From Batillaria attramentaria (Eukaryota > Mollusca > Gastropoda > Batillariidae): a DNA stretch of 64,000 nt. The position numbers and the translations under genes are program-made. This document shows, piece after piece, positions 43,303 to 56,000 of this stretch. The DNA lies in contig JACVVK020000056.1 of assembly GCA_018292915.2 (NCBI GenBank), positions 926,001 through 990,000 of the forward strand. Reading direction: 5' to 3'. Within the stretch, counting starts at the first letter, position 1, and every line of letters starts with the position of its first letter. The notes under the pieces were generated by a model, which was not told the DNA's origin, did not search any database, and saw only the letters and a program-made list of their open reading frames with translations.

Positions 43303-43764
43303 AAAAAAAAAAAAAAAAAAAGACAACCTGCGACTGCCCGCTGTGCGCCGACCGCATGCCGTATCGCCCACGCCTCACGCCTGTATGTATAACCATCTTA
43401 GTAACTTACACGAGGTTCGGCAGGGACGCGGACTGTAAGGCCAGATCAGGAGATGCGCACTGGTGAGCACAACGTACCGTCGACATGTAAATGAGATTAC
43501 GTGCTGTTACGATCAGTCATCAGTGTCCGTTTACGCTATTTATTTGTCAGTGACGTTATTATTATTATTATACTTACTAAGTTGTAGAACTCGTTGAATG
43601 TTGCACTAACGGTAGTGTTTTACTCACAAGTGTTTTTGCAGCATCTCTGACAGACTCAAGTTCTGTTCCATACGGCAGGCCGGCAACGCAGTAATTATCA
43701 GTGGTGACCGATATTAATTTAAAATTAATAAATGTCAGTTGTGAGTATCAGAGTCGGCAAAGCC

Positions 43765-43822
<58 letters not shown>

Positions 43823-43858
43823 CACGGTGTGTGTGTGTGTGTGTGTGTGTGTTGCCAC

Positions 43859-43901
<43 letters not shown>

Positions 43902-44207
43902 TGTTTCTTGTCAGCCGGTGTGTGTGGGGCCGGCTGACATCCAAAGACAACTGCATCAGTGTTGCGTACCAGCAAACCCACCACTGACTGACAAAAACGT
44001 CAACACACATTACAGTGCAAGGCCGGGTCACTGACAAAGTTGAAAGCCGGAGGGCCGGGGAGTGAGGAGAGCAGACCGATGCCAATAACGCCAGTTGACA
44101 TCATCGGCTGACTCAAGGCAGAGGTCCGGCCAGGAAATGAAACTGAAGAGGGAGTGTGTGTGTGTGTGTGTGTGTGTGACGGTGTGTGTGTGTGTGTGTG
44201 TTGCCAC

Positions 44208-44245
<38 letters not shown>

Positions 44246-44289
44246 AGTGTTTTCGGGGGGCGTGGGGGTCTCTCTCTCTCTCTCTCTCG

Positions 44290-44357
<68 letters not shown>

Positions 44358-44600
44358 GCATACCGTTTGAGCCGGCGGTGAACTCAGTTGACCTGACCGC
44401 TGAGGCACTGATACTGACTCCGTGACCGAGTGAATCCGCACTGAGTCTGTCTGCCGGCTGCCCGGCCAGCCAGTGCGGGCGCCCGGCGGACGGCCGTGTC
44501 AGCCACGGTACTGTACTGAGAAAAATTTGATCCACTGATAACTATACAATCAATTGAATCATAGTATTTGTCAGGCTGTTTGTTGTTGTTGTTGTTGTTG
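43303..44600. repeat. Cluster of compound (GT)n/(CA)n microsatellites
   Basis: A-run at 43304-43321. (GT)n with two GCCACGG interruptions at 43766-43898. A second GT block with ACGG and GCCACGG interruptions at 44156-44246, then (CT)n(CA)n at 44272-44351. (GTT)n at 44581-44606. Open frames here are repeat artefacts. Confidence 0.9.
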
Positions 44601-44788
44601 TTGTTGCGGTTTTAACCAGTAATTGTTCCATTTAAGCAGATGCACAACGACGCTATTTACCTGCATTCAATGCCTGCCGATGACAAAAACCGGACAATAT
44701 CATTTGTCTCTCCTGAAACGGTCACTGATAATCTCAGTGATACGCAGTCGCACAGGGGTTGCGGGAAAAAAAAAGTCGTCTGCTCTAG

Positions 44789-44832
44789 GGAACCGGAACC
44801 GGATGTCACAAAGTTCCATCATGGCGGCGTCC
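44789..44832 (+). promoter_or_regulatory. RARS2 promoter-proximal ETS and YY1-type sites
   Basis: GAACCGGAACCGGATGTCAC (44789-44808) holds two adjacent ETS/GABP cores (CCGGAA, CCGGAT). CATCATGGCGGCGTCC (44817-44832) has the ATGGCGGC core of YY1. Both are typical of TATA-less promoters of nuclear genes for mitochondrial proteins. Confidence 0.5.
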
Positions 44833-44844
44833 ATGGAATCGTGA
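44821..44844 (+). other. Short upstream ORF before RARS2
   Basis: ATG at 44821 opens an 8-codon frame ending in TGA at 44842-44844, 35 bases before the RARS2 start. It overlaps the YY1-type core. If transcription starts upstream, it could dampen RARS2 translation; if it starts within the YY1 motif, it is bypassed. Confidence 0.45.
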
Positions 44845-44879
44845 GGAGTGCGCGAAGTTTGTTCACAAGAAAACTCGAC

Positions 44880-45467
44880 ATGAGTAGTTACTTTCGTCGT
44901 ATCATCGCAATTAGGGTAATGCGCACAGCCTTTTGTGTACTGTGTCCATAGGTGCATATTTTCCCCAGAGCAATATTTTCCCCTTCAGTTAAAAAAAACC
45001 AAAAGTTGCCTACATGTTATGTATGAGAAGGTCACGGTTTGGGGCACCGGCTGTTGACTGTTGTTGGTGCTTGCCGAAAAGACTTTACCGAGTTACGCGA
45101 ATCTAGCTACATTTACTGAGCTCTTCCATCACTACTGTGTATGCACACAGACTCAGTAAGCGATGTTTTTAGGTGGCCATCAGTGAGATCGTGGACGATC
45201 TGGTACGATGTAACTTCCGATGACTGATGAAGTTTGTATCGCATACATGTAGACATGTTTATTAGCATTGACGTTTTGGGTAGGATTGCAGATCTATACG
45301 TGACTCTTCTGACACACACGAAAAAGAGGTAAACCCCTCGTTGGTAGTTGTGGTAGTCAGACTGAATGCAATGTATGTAGGCCTAATCCCCTCTCCCAAC
45401 ACACGCGGGTGTGTGTGTGGGGGGGGGGGGGAATGGGGGTCTAACGTCCTTTTCCACCACACACGCC

Positions 45468-45514
<47 letters not shown>

Positions 45515-46809
45515 ACTTTACTCTTTTTGTTTTTACTCATGTTGGATATTTATTTCAGATTTTGCGGACTTTGTCTAAACATGGAAAGCTTGCATCAGCA
45601 GAGATAGAACGTTTGGAGAAGAATGTCTCACTGCTGGTTCGAACTCAAGATGTCAAAAACAAGACCAGGTGAGAGTGTCTGCACGATGCTGAATAGATTT
45701 CTTCATTCAGAAAATGCCAACGTTATTTTGCATTGCATAGGCTCAACTGAGATATAGTTTTGTAGGAAAGGATGAAATGTGTGTGCTATAAACCTGTGCA
45801 TCCCCCCAAAAAAGAAAAAACAACAGTTGAATGCAGAACAAGTGCCCCATCAGGTAATCACTTCATACTTTTCTGACTGACTGCATGCCGCATGGTTGCA
45901 GACAAGGTGACCCACAATATCGTCTGAACGTGGAGGCAGTGACCCAAGCTACAGGAGCATCAGGCAGCCAGGATATTCTAAATGCTTTGACTCAAAGCAA
46001 GGTATCATGCACTGTTGGTACATGTTTGCATTTTCTCAGTGGTTGTCCAGTAGACTAATGATTTCAATATCAGAGGTCGCAGAAGTGGTAACTTACTATT
46101 ACCGTGATTGATTTTGTATTGGTTCCAGTTGGCGTTAGTTTGTTATCATATTTGTATTGGTTCATATTTCATTTATTTGCATCGTTAAGTTAGGGTTGCT
46201 TACGAGTGTGAAAGCAGAATGGTATGTGTGTACTATGTCATGTGGATGTAGTGCAGATGTCCTTTTCAATTCACGTGAAACCATGTCCTCCTTTCAGGAT
46301 GATCTGATTGAAAGCTCTGTACAGGAGAAAAATGGCTTGCTGGTCAGAGTCAGCAGTGAAGCATTTTACCAGGTGACACAACACACTTTTGTCTTTCATC
46401 TTGTGAGAAGTACACTGAGCTGATTTACACTAGTGTCTATAGAACTGCTCTCTCCCAGTTTCGAATGGGGGTTTCCCCTGTAAATGCACACCGCTACCAT
46501 TACCAACAGTCAGCTGATCGCCTTTTGTGTCCAGTGTGTACTGACTGCTTAGAAACCGAGCAGCACGTGCTGTTTGAATGTCCAGTCTAAACGCAGCTGA
46601 GGGACAGGTTTTTACCAGCTTTGGACCAGACTCACTTTGCCAGTATCATGAAAAGCAATAGCGAGGCCAAGATAATTAGCTTAGCGAAATTCTTGTTTTT
46701 CGCTTTCAAACGTCGCGCCTCGTTGATGCAAGTGTAACACGAATTATCCAGTTTTACTACGCATTCGTACTTTATGTTATGCTGTAAATGTCCTTGTTGT
46801 TCATGTACG

Positions 46810-46841
<32 letters not shown>

Positions 46842-48712
46842 TTCCTTTGATCATAGTATTGGTGTTTTGTTTTATTTACCCTCATGATAGCGCCCTATGG
46901 CCGGGATCAATAAAGTTATTATTATTATTATTATTTATTATTATTATTATTGTATATAGGCGCTTTACCCAATTTCATGAATTGGCTCAAAGCGCCGCGA
47001 AACTGAACCCAGCATGCACGCTCACGTGAATCACACACATTCTCTCACACACTGGACATAAACGCAGTACAATCACGTGGTGCGAAGGGTCAGCTCAGCT
47101 ATTTAAGTTTTGGAATTTAGAATTGCATTCATTTTTCAAATTTTGTGGGCTGAACATTTCCCAAGCAGAGGGGGAGGAAGCCGGAGTACCCGGAGAGAAC
47201 CCCCGACGATCGGCCCGAATGAACGGTGCCACATACGAGAAGGAAAAATTCTTCGTCCCGAGTGGGACTCGAACCCCTGACCTCTCGCATTGGTGACAAG
47301 CCTCTTAACCACTAGACCACCGACCGCCCCTGTCTGTCGAATCGAGTTGTGTCTTTCTTCTTGGGCAAGGAGCGCCTCTGATTTTTCGGCAAGGAGCACT
47401 CTTAGTTATATATACTGGATTCTGCATTGTGAAATTTATTGCTTATCTATGGGAGACGTTGGAAAGATTTACATCAACATGCTCCAAACTCAAAGCTGCA
47501 TTGATTTGTCACTTTGTGTTAACATAGAGAGTGGAAACACTAGTGTGTTCAGTTTTTGTCTTTTCTCTTTCTTCACTCATCTAGCACATACTGCAGGCGG
47601 TACAAAAAGAGGGAGCAGGCTTTGGGAGTAGCTTACTGACAAATGATGACAGCGCAGCCCAGGAAAAATCATCCCAAACTGTCCTAGTGGAGTACAGGTT
47701 ATTTCAGCAGAACTTGTCTGTCATGTATACCCTGTGACACACTGAGAAAAAAATACACACCTAACTGGTTGAATGTGAAATACGGAATTTAGTGCACTTT
47801 GGCTGTGTGTAGTCTTTAAATTTCAGCCATTTCACAATGGCCAAGTGTCAAGCCGCCAGGTCTAGACGTCTTCTCATTTGTGGTCATTTTGTTGCCATTC
47901 TCTGATAGATTTCATTGTTATACTATGTTATACAAGTTATACTGTCTTTTGCAGAATTTAGGCATAACTCCACTTTGAGGCCATCCGCAAAATTCATATA
48001 ATGTTCCAAAATTCCATGATGATGTCAGTTTGTCATGCATGTTCTTTACTTGTTCGAAACTGTCATTTATGACATTATTAATGTTATTTTCCTTCATTTT
48101 CCCTACAGTTCTCCAAATATTGCCAAACCATTCCATGCGGGCCATCTGCGGTCAACCATCATTGGAAATTTCATTGCCAACCTGTATGAACATGTCGGTC
48201 GTACTGTTCACCGGATCAACTACCTGGGAGATTGGGGGACTCAGTTTGGTAATATTCTGAATTTGGTAGAATCAGATTTAAGGACAAAAAATCCAACCAA
48301 CCCATTCGGCAGTAAAGTAATCCCTGATTGAAACTTATGTACTCTGGGAACAAGTCTGTGTCAGTGTTTGGTGTTTTTCTGTTGTGACAGGGCTGCTGGC
48401 TGTTGGGTACCAACGCCATGGAAACGAGGAACTCCTGAAGAGTGATCCTCTTCTACATCTGTTTGAGGTAAGAATGGGTCAGAGCAGAAAAGTATTGGAC
48501 TATATTATTTTTGTTTGTCCCCCCCCCCCCCCCTCATTAGTTTAGTTTTTCAGCTTATTTTGTTTTTATTGTTCACAGTCTACTTTTTTTTTTTCTTTTC
48601 AAAGGTGTATGTGAAAATCAATAAGAAAGTCGAAGAGGAAGATAAAGCAAAACGTGGAAGCAGTCGAACATATGGGGAGGGTCTCGAGATCTTCAGGAAG
48701 CTTGAACAAGGT

Positions 48713-48778
<66 letters not shown>

Positions 48779-48785
48779 TGTGTCA

Positions 48786-48837
<52 letters not shown>

Positions 48838-49963
48838 GACTTGGGCAATAATTTCTCTTATACATGCATGTACATGAATCCTGCTGCTGAATTTTTTATT
48901 TTTTTTTTAAACCTATAATTTGAAAGATATAAAAACTAAACAGGGCTTTTCAGGGGGAGTTAGTCTGTGATGCCACATTGACTCTTTGACCCCCATATGT
49001 TTTAAGTCTTCTCTCTGAACATATTTTCTTACGCAAATGTTGCAGTTGGCTGCAGCATGTGGTCTAGGTCTGAGTTTGCATTACACTTGTATTGCTCATT
49101 TTCTTTCAGGAGATCCGGACCTTTTACAACTGTGGAGAAGGTTTCGTGATCTCAGCCTGGATGAGTACACAAAAATGTATCAGGTTTGTTTTTCCAAGGT
49201 TTTTTTTTATTTTTTTTTTTTACTGATGTACTGCAACAGCTAGTACACATGTACTGTAACATATATATCAGCAATCTAGGTTTGCTTTTCTTTTCTTTTC
49301 AGAAAGGCAGCACTGTCAGAAATAACCACTGGAATAATAATTATGTTGCAGTAGTCAGTATTTTCCAGTGTCTTGTTTTCTGGATGATGGTGTTTCAGCT
49401 TGCAAAGCTTTGAGCTAGGACGCTTGAAAAATCAGCTGTGCAAATCTCTGTTGTTGTTGTTGTGGTGGTTCATATCACAGAGTGTCAAGCTGAGCAGTTG
49501 GAAAAGAACAGCTGTACAGTACTGTTAAGCCCTGTTATTTTTATGATTATTATCAATTTTTTTATATTCTTGTACCCAGCGTCTGGGAGTGACGTTCACA
49601 CAGATCCAGTATGAGTCAGAGTACAGCGAGAAGACACAGAAGCTGCTGGCATCACTTCAGGAGCGAGGCTTGCTGAAGTTCAAGTAAGTCTTCAGCATTA
49701 GTCAGACACACAGGACCCCATTTGCAATATTTCTCCTATCTGTTGGTTAGGGAATAGGAAATTCCTGGAATGCAAAATGGAATGAAAAATTTCTCGCTCT
49801 TTTGCAGTGACCAAGGTGTTGGGTACATGAGTGTGATGGACAGGGGAAATGCGATTGCGGCTAAATTGGTGAAAAGTGATGGCTCCTCTCTCTACCTTGC
49901 CAGGTGTGAATTCTTCTACCCTGCAAAGTTGCACTGATGTGCATCTGTCCACGTGACCCCCCC

Positions 49964-50020
<57 letters not shown>

Positions 50021-53000
50021 GTCAGTGTTAGTATAGAACTTTGGCATCACTCAGTTTTGACGTCTCAGTTTTCTTGGTGATGGCACAAAAATGACATCAA
50101 GAAAAATTTAACAGCTAGATGAAATATTACAATGATTATGGACTAGGACTGTGCTTTATGTCTGGCTGGGAAGAGCAGATACCAGTGTGCCCGCCAGTTA
50201 TGCAAGAATTAACTGATGACCTTAAGTACCAGTAGTAGTCTCCCTGAGACAGTGAAGGAGGCAGTCAGCATTACCGCATTCTGGAAGCACCTGAAGACTC
50301 ATCTCTTCAGTTCCTCACCCCAGTAATCATCTGCAGCTTTTTTTTTTTTTTTCCCTGTCTTTCCTTTCAAAACCTCTCCCTAAGCGCCGTGAGCACTCAG
50401 TTAGGCTGGAGCCGTGCGCTATATCAAGTCTCCATCATCATCATCATCATCATCATCATATAATCCGTAGTGTTTCATTTGTAATTGTACTGAAATTGTA
50501 GCCAGTAGTACAGAGATCAGACTTCATTTTCATGGTGTAACATTTGGCACTCCTAAGTTGTATCCGCACTGAACATGATAATATTGGTGCATGTCATTTG
50601 TAGTGTATCATATTGTATTGACCTTTGTGTACTGTCTTGTTTTGTCTACCATGATCAGATTGTTATATTCTAGACAGACTCAAGCATCCCATATTTCTTT
50701 TCAGGGATGTTGCCGCAGCTTTGGACAGACAGGCACAGTTTTCACCCGACAGGATGCACTACGTTGTAGGTTTGCTGACAAAAGAATATAATGCTACCAG
50801 CTGAATAGTTTCTACAAACCCTGACTTTACTTACCTGCTACAGGTGCAAGTTTACCCGACGTGTAAATTGCATAGTCAGCTGTCAATGCTAACTAGAGCT
50901 AAATGATGTCTTGTTTCAATTTAACAGAACATTTTTCGCTTGAAAAGTCACTGTCGGTATGTGTCTTCAAACAGATACAATGTACATGCAGGGATGGATT
51001 TACTCAAATATGCCAATGAGACATTGTCTCCTTGACCAGTCATTTTTATGAGACATTTTCATTTTCTATGAGACAATCAAGTTCACCCGCATCACTCTGT
51101 CACACGTCTGTGCTGAGAGCCTGTTCCTAAGTGCAGTGACGTTCAGGTTCTGAACGGAAAAGGGCCTCTCGAACGCAGAACTGAGAAAACTGATAACGCG
51201 CCAATATTTTTTGCAACTCTTTCGAGCGAGAGTTCCTGGCAGCGCGCGCGGCGAGCGGGATAAGTAAGCCTCATCATATAATATTAGATTAGTGTAACAG
51301 ACTCTATGACTGACACGGACAGCGCATCTCTGCTTCGCGTTGTCAAGTGCGCTTGTGATGTCATGTTCGTGCGACGTATGACGCACGGCTGTGCAAAGCC
51401 GACTCTTTAGTTGGAGCGGCCTAGGTCAAAAAGAGGGCAGCGCTGCCTGCCAGCCATAAATAAACAGCCCTTCCCAGTGCGGCATGCCTGAAAGCGCTGA
51501 ATAAGCCCTGAGAGAGTAGAACTCTGCCGCGTTATCAAGCCAGTCGCTACACCTGTCAGCAGCCCGATAGCAGTACCGGCAGAAAGCTACAGAGAGTTTG
51601 TACATTTTGAGTTCTTCTTTTCCGTGCCTTGTTCGGCAACACACATGTGTAATTTCATGCTTTCATGGACATAGTTGAATAGTGAAGAAATCAAGCTCTG
51701 TTTTCATACCAAACATGCCCTATGCAGCAACTGACTGGAGAGTGCTGTTGGTTAGTAAAGAACATGCAGACTGACAAACAGTACACATGCATCGTAAATT
51801 TGACTGTTTTTAACATGTGCTACAGCGTCTTAGGAAGTTTTCTATAGTTTCAAATTTATATATACGGGAAGATGCATATGAGTAGTTTTACACAGTCAAG
51901 CACAAAATTCAGGACGACTAACCTGTCACTTGCCAGAAGCGTATTAATATCCCTTGGCTCGGAGCACTGGTAATCCAGATTGTATCAAACAGTATCCACG
52001 TATCGTTTCAAAACGTCAGTGTTTGAACACAAAAAAATGTTAGCTTATGCACTTGTAGTGTTTCGGAAAGTGTTACTATACACAAGCAGCAGTCAGTCAA
52101 TAGACAACAAAGGAAATAAAAGCACATTTTAAGCAGCAAACTCAGGAATGTGGCAGAAAGGATGGGTGGGTGGGTGGAAGATGAACGGTCAGGTCAGTGC
52201 TGCACTGTTATCACTGTTTAGTTCGTCACTTGCACAGTTCATCCTCCACTTCAGTGTTTTCTTGTTTGTTGACACTGACAGAGCGGCATGGAAGAGTGGG
52301 GAGACCATTGTCTGGTGTTCTCTCATTAGCACTCGTAGTTTATCCTCCTGTTTTTTCAGACCCCACACACGCCTCTTCAAAAGGTTTATTGTTGCATGGG
52401 TTTCTTCTCCACCCTGCTCCCCATGAAGGGCCAGTCCAAAGCCCCACATCTGAATGAAGGGAATGCAGTGATGTTCTAGTAAATGTTGCTTTGGTGTTAT
52501 TCTGACGGTGGGAAATTCCCTGCGAAAGAAGGACATGTACACTCTGATGGAGTTGACAGTCTCTGTGACGCCGTCTTCCTCCACAGGCAGCTGGTGTGAA
52601 ATGGAAGTGTGCACTCTAGAATAGAGTGCATTGAGATCGTGAAATTTGTCCCGAATGTTTTCTGACATCACCTGGACTGATCTAGCTTCAGAGAGCTCTT
52701 GGGCTTTTCTCACCACACTGTCACAGAGGTCTTCGTAGGTTGCAGGTTTAAGGTACTTATGGCAGTGATTGCCTACAAATGAACGACCATGGTAGGCCTG
52801 CATGCTGATTTTGTGCGCACGAAGTACAGTGTCAAGGTGTTTTGTGACTGGGCCTGACAAGCGAGGAAGGTCCAGTTTTGATTGCTGATCCTCTATCTCG
52901 TCTCCAAGGTCATGGATCTTGTCTGCGAGTTTTTGGGTCTCAGCCAGTGGCTGATCACAGTCATCATCATCTATGAAAACAAGATGAGTTTCAAGTCTTC

Positions 53001-56000
53001 TCTTTTCTTCCTCTTGCTGGTTGATCTTCTTTAGATCTTCCACATAGTCACGGAAAACTGTGGTACTTTCAAACTCTCTCCCTGTTGTGGCAAGTGACTG
53101 GGCAATGATTTTGTCAAGGGCATGGCATTCCTTTTCTAGGAGATCGTGGTGTTTTTTTACGATTCCCAGCAGGATGTGCAAGTACGGTGGAGCGACATGG
53201 GTCAATTCAATACCCATGATGGGTCTTCTGATCACGTTGTTGTAGAATTTGGCGATCTTCTTCTTCCTCTTCCCTTTTTGGCAAAACTTTCTGTTGTCTC
53301 GCTTGATTTGTATCAAACTTCTTTGAGTGATATTACCACAGATGAAGGAAGGTGGAGTTTGGATCTGTGCCTTTGAAGCGGTACAAAAAAGGCATGGATG
53401 GACTGCCTGAGCGCCAGAAATGCCATAGACCTTTAGGAGAAAATCATAGTCTCCGAAGAGGAACAGTCTGATCGACTTTTTCTCTCTTGCTTCGGGGAAG
53501 GGGGACCACTTCATGCCTTGCAGTTCACTTAGCTGCTCTCTATAGGGTTCAAGAATCCGCTTGAGGTTTTCAGGGGTGTCCTTGCAGTCAGCGATGCAAA
53601 TGAGAAAAGTATTATGCTTGGAGTTGGCGTTTTGCAAATTTGCTATCTGCAGCATAAATTTGAATGTGCCACCCCCATGGTCTCCGCCTACCTTCACCCA
53701 CACCTCGTCTTCAGGTATCTGACCATCATGCCAGGTCAAACGTTTCTGTTGATGGTAGTGCTTTAGAATCTTGAAAAGAAACTGTTTAATGTCTGTGATG
53801 GCACCGACAGGTGTCTCAACAAGCTTTTTGTTGGCATCATTCTCTTCTGTAAAATACAACTGTCTGTATTCAATTTCAATTGTGCCACACATTGCCCTTT
53901 GTTGTTGCTCTCTCTCCTCTCTTTCACTCGGAAATCGCACACCAATGCTTCTGAAAAATCTTTTGTGCTCTCTGGATTTATTCAAACTTAAACCAAGCTT
54001 CGAACGGAGTGCTGCACTTTGCTGTGCCGTGACATGTACGATTCCACATCCTGCCACTTTCAGAACTTGTTCTTTTCTACCTTTTGGTGTTCGTTTCAGT
54101 TCTGAACCCTGCTGTCTGATGGCATCTTCTGGCTTTGACCCTGAAAGATTATGTCTAACTTGATCAATTAATTTCGCCCTTTTCTTTCGCAGTGGGGATT
54201 CGGCTGTAGAAGATGTTGTGCGTGGTTGCGTGACTTTCATGAGAACAATGGGCTGGCCACCAGTCTTACATCTTACAGTCATTTTGTCGTCTGCTTCTGA
54301 CAGTTTGATGCGAACTAATGCAGTAAGGTACGCATCCTCGACCTTTGACAATGGAGAGCTGAGTTGATCCAGCGGTCGCAAAGCTTTTTGTTTGGGAAAA
54401 GGCGAGGTCATGACACTTGTCGTGCTTGGTGGGGCCATTTCTGTTGTTCCATCTTTCATCTTCTTTGTTGGCGTGGAAGTCAATATTTCTGAGAAACTAA
54501 TTTCACATGAGGAATCAGCTGCGGCAGCGTCATCCTCAGCCGGAAAAAGTCTCTTTTGTGGCCGTCTTTGTTTTGCATGTTTCGCTGGTCTTCCCCCTTT
54601 TTTCTGTCCATCATAGTGACTGCATGTTGCACACTGCATAGGCGACACATCTGGATCATAAGCAGCCCAGATAGCAGAAGATTTCTCAATAAGAATTTCA
54701 GCGCTTTGTAATACTGTTTCTGATGGTTCAGGGGACCTCTTGAGCGCGGTAAGCCTTGCATAGCACTTCAAACATAACGATTTGGAATGTTTGTTTTCAA
54801 TATCTTCTGCCAGGTTTAGTCCATAAAAGTGTAAAATGTCTGCAGAAAAACTGGTACAAAGTTTAACATTTACATCCTTCACTTTCTTTCCTGTAACTCT
54901 GTCACCACACAGACGACACAAAGCGTTCAGTATATCTGTATGTGTTAACTCAGTGTGTTCGTTGGTACTTTCCATATTGTATGCACCTATCGCATACTTC
55001 TGCCGATAGAAAATCCACACACCCACGTCCTGTCTAAAAAACAAGTGGAGGCAACAGAGGAAACAACCACCAATCACTTCATGTAAATTTCAAACACAAC
55101 AAAACTTTCACGCCGCATCCAGAGGGATTAGAAAGAAGGAGAAAATGACCACATTCAAGCGCCAGCGCAGTAAGAATAAAGAAGGCCTAGTTTCTGCTGG
55201 CACCAGCTGGCCCCTTTGGAATGCAAGGCATGGCACCGGCCGCCCGCAGCGCGAGAGATAAACTAAGTGGCAGGATTCTAGCAGAGTTCGCCCGCCGTGG
55301 ACGCATTTTGCGAAATTTCTATGCGACATTTTATCAAAATATGAGACATAGTCGCATGGCGCGCGAGAAAATCGATCCCTGACATGTAATAAAAAGAAAG
55401 AGCGACAGTATACAAGATGTTTCCTTTCATTTTGTGCAGGTGGAGAAGGGGCAGCAGTTTCACTTTCAGCAGCTGGTGGCTATACTGCAATTGCTGGATG
55501 TGCCATGGGCAAGAAGGTACCGCAGCTGTTTTTCTTACTATGACTGGAGTTCGTGAAAAAACAAACATAAAACCCCAAACAAAACAACAACACCTAACCA
55601 AATAACAGCATAAATGTCACCTTGACAGTGCTCTGATCATTTCTTTTTTATTTTTATTTTTTGCAGACCTCTAGATGATATTCACATTCAGTTCGGCCGT
55701 ATTGAGGGGATGAGTTCTCGCCGTGGGAATGTGGTCTTCTTGCGAGACATTTTAGATGAGGCAAGGGACAGAATGGTGGTGGCCATGCAAAACAAAAAGA
55801 GTGAGTTGGTAAATTTCCTGTTCTATTTTTTACAGTAGCTGTAAAACGTACAGCGTACAAATCCATGCAGTTAGTATTTTGCAGTTTGCACTGTAGAAGT
55901 AAGTACTTGTAAGACTTGATGCAGTGGATTAGCATAAATTCGCACTTTACAAATTTTCACCTTCCTTCTACTCACCAGCCACTCGGACCGGTGACATTGA

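Larger units (their letters stand above)
50989..55381 (-). mobile_element. 4.4 kb transposon carrying a RAG1-like ORF, in RARS2 intron 12
   Basis: The left end CAGGGATGGATTTACTC and the inverse of the right end (CAGGGATCGATTTTCTC) match 15 of 17. ACATG flanks both sides (50984-50988 and 55382-55386), a 5-bp target duplication. ATGAGACAT-type subterminal repeats occur near both ends. Contents on the minus strand: the RAG1-like ORF (52189-54975) and, nearer the left end, a hAT-like C-terminal fragment (51066-51212). CAGGG ends and that fragment point to hAT. The 5-bp duplication is the size made by Transib/RAG-type transposases, whereas hAT normally gives 8. It may be one composite element or a RAG1-like element nested in a hAT shell; inner borders were not found. 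Confidence 0.8.

Noticed and set aside
43701..44535. Several long frames of alternating Cys-Val or His-Thr residues
   Set aside because: Direct translations of (GT)n and (CA)n microsatellites.
50766..50767. RARS2 exon 12 ending one codon later (GTTGTAG|GTTTGC)
   Set aside because: That donor breaks the frame with the next exon; ending before GTAGGT at 50766 keeps the conserved YV-VEKGQ junction.
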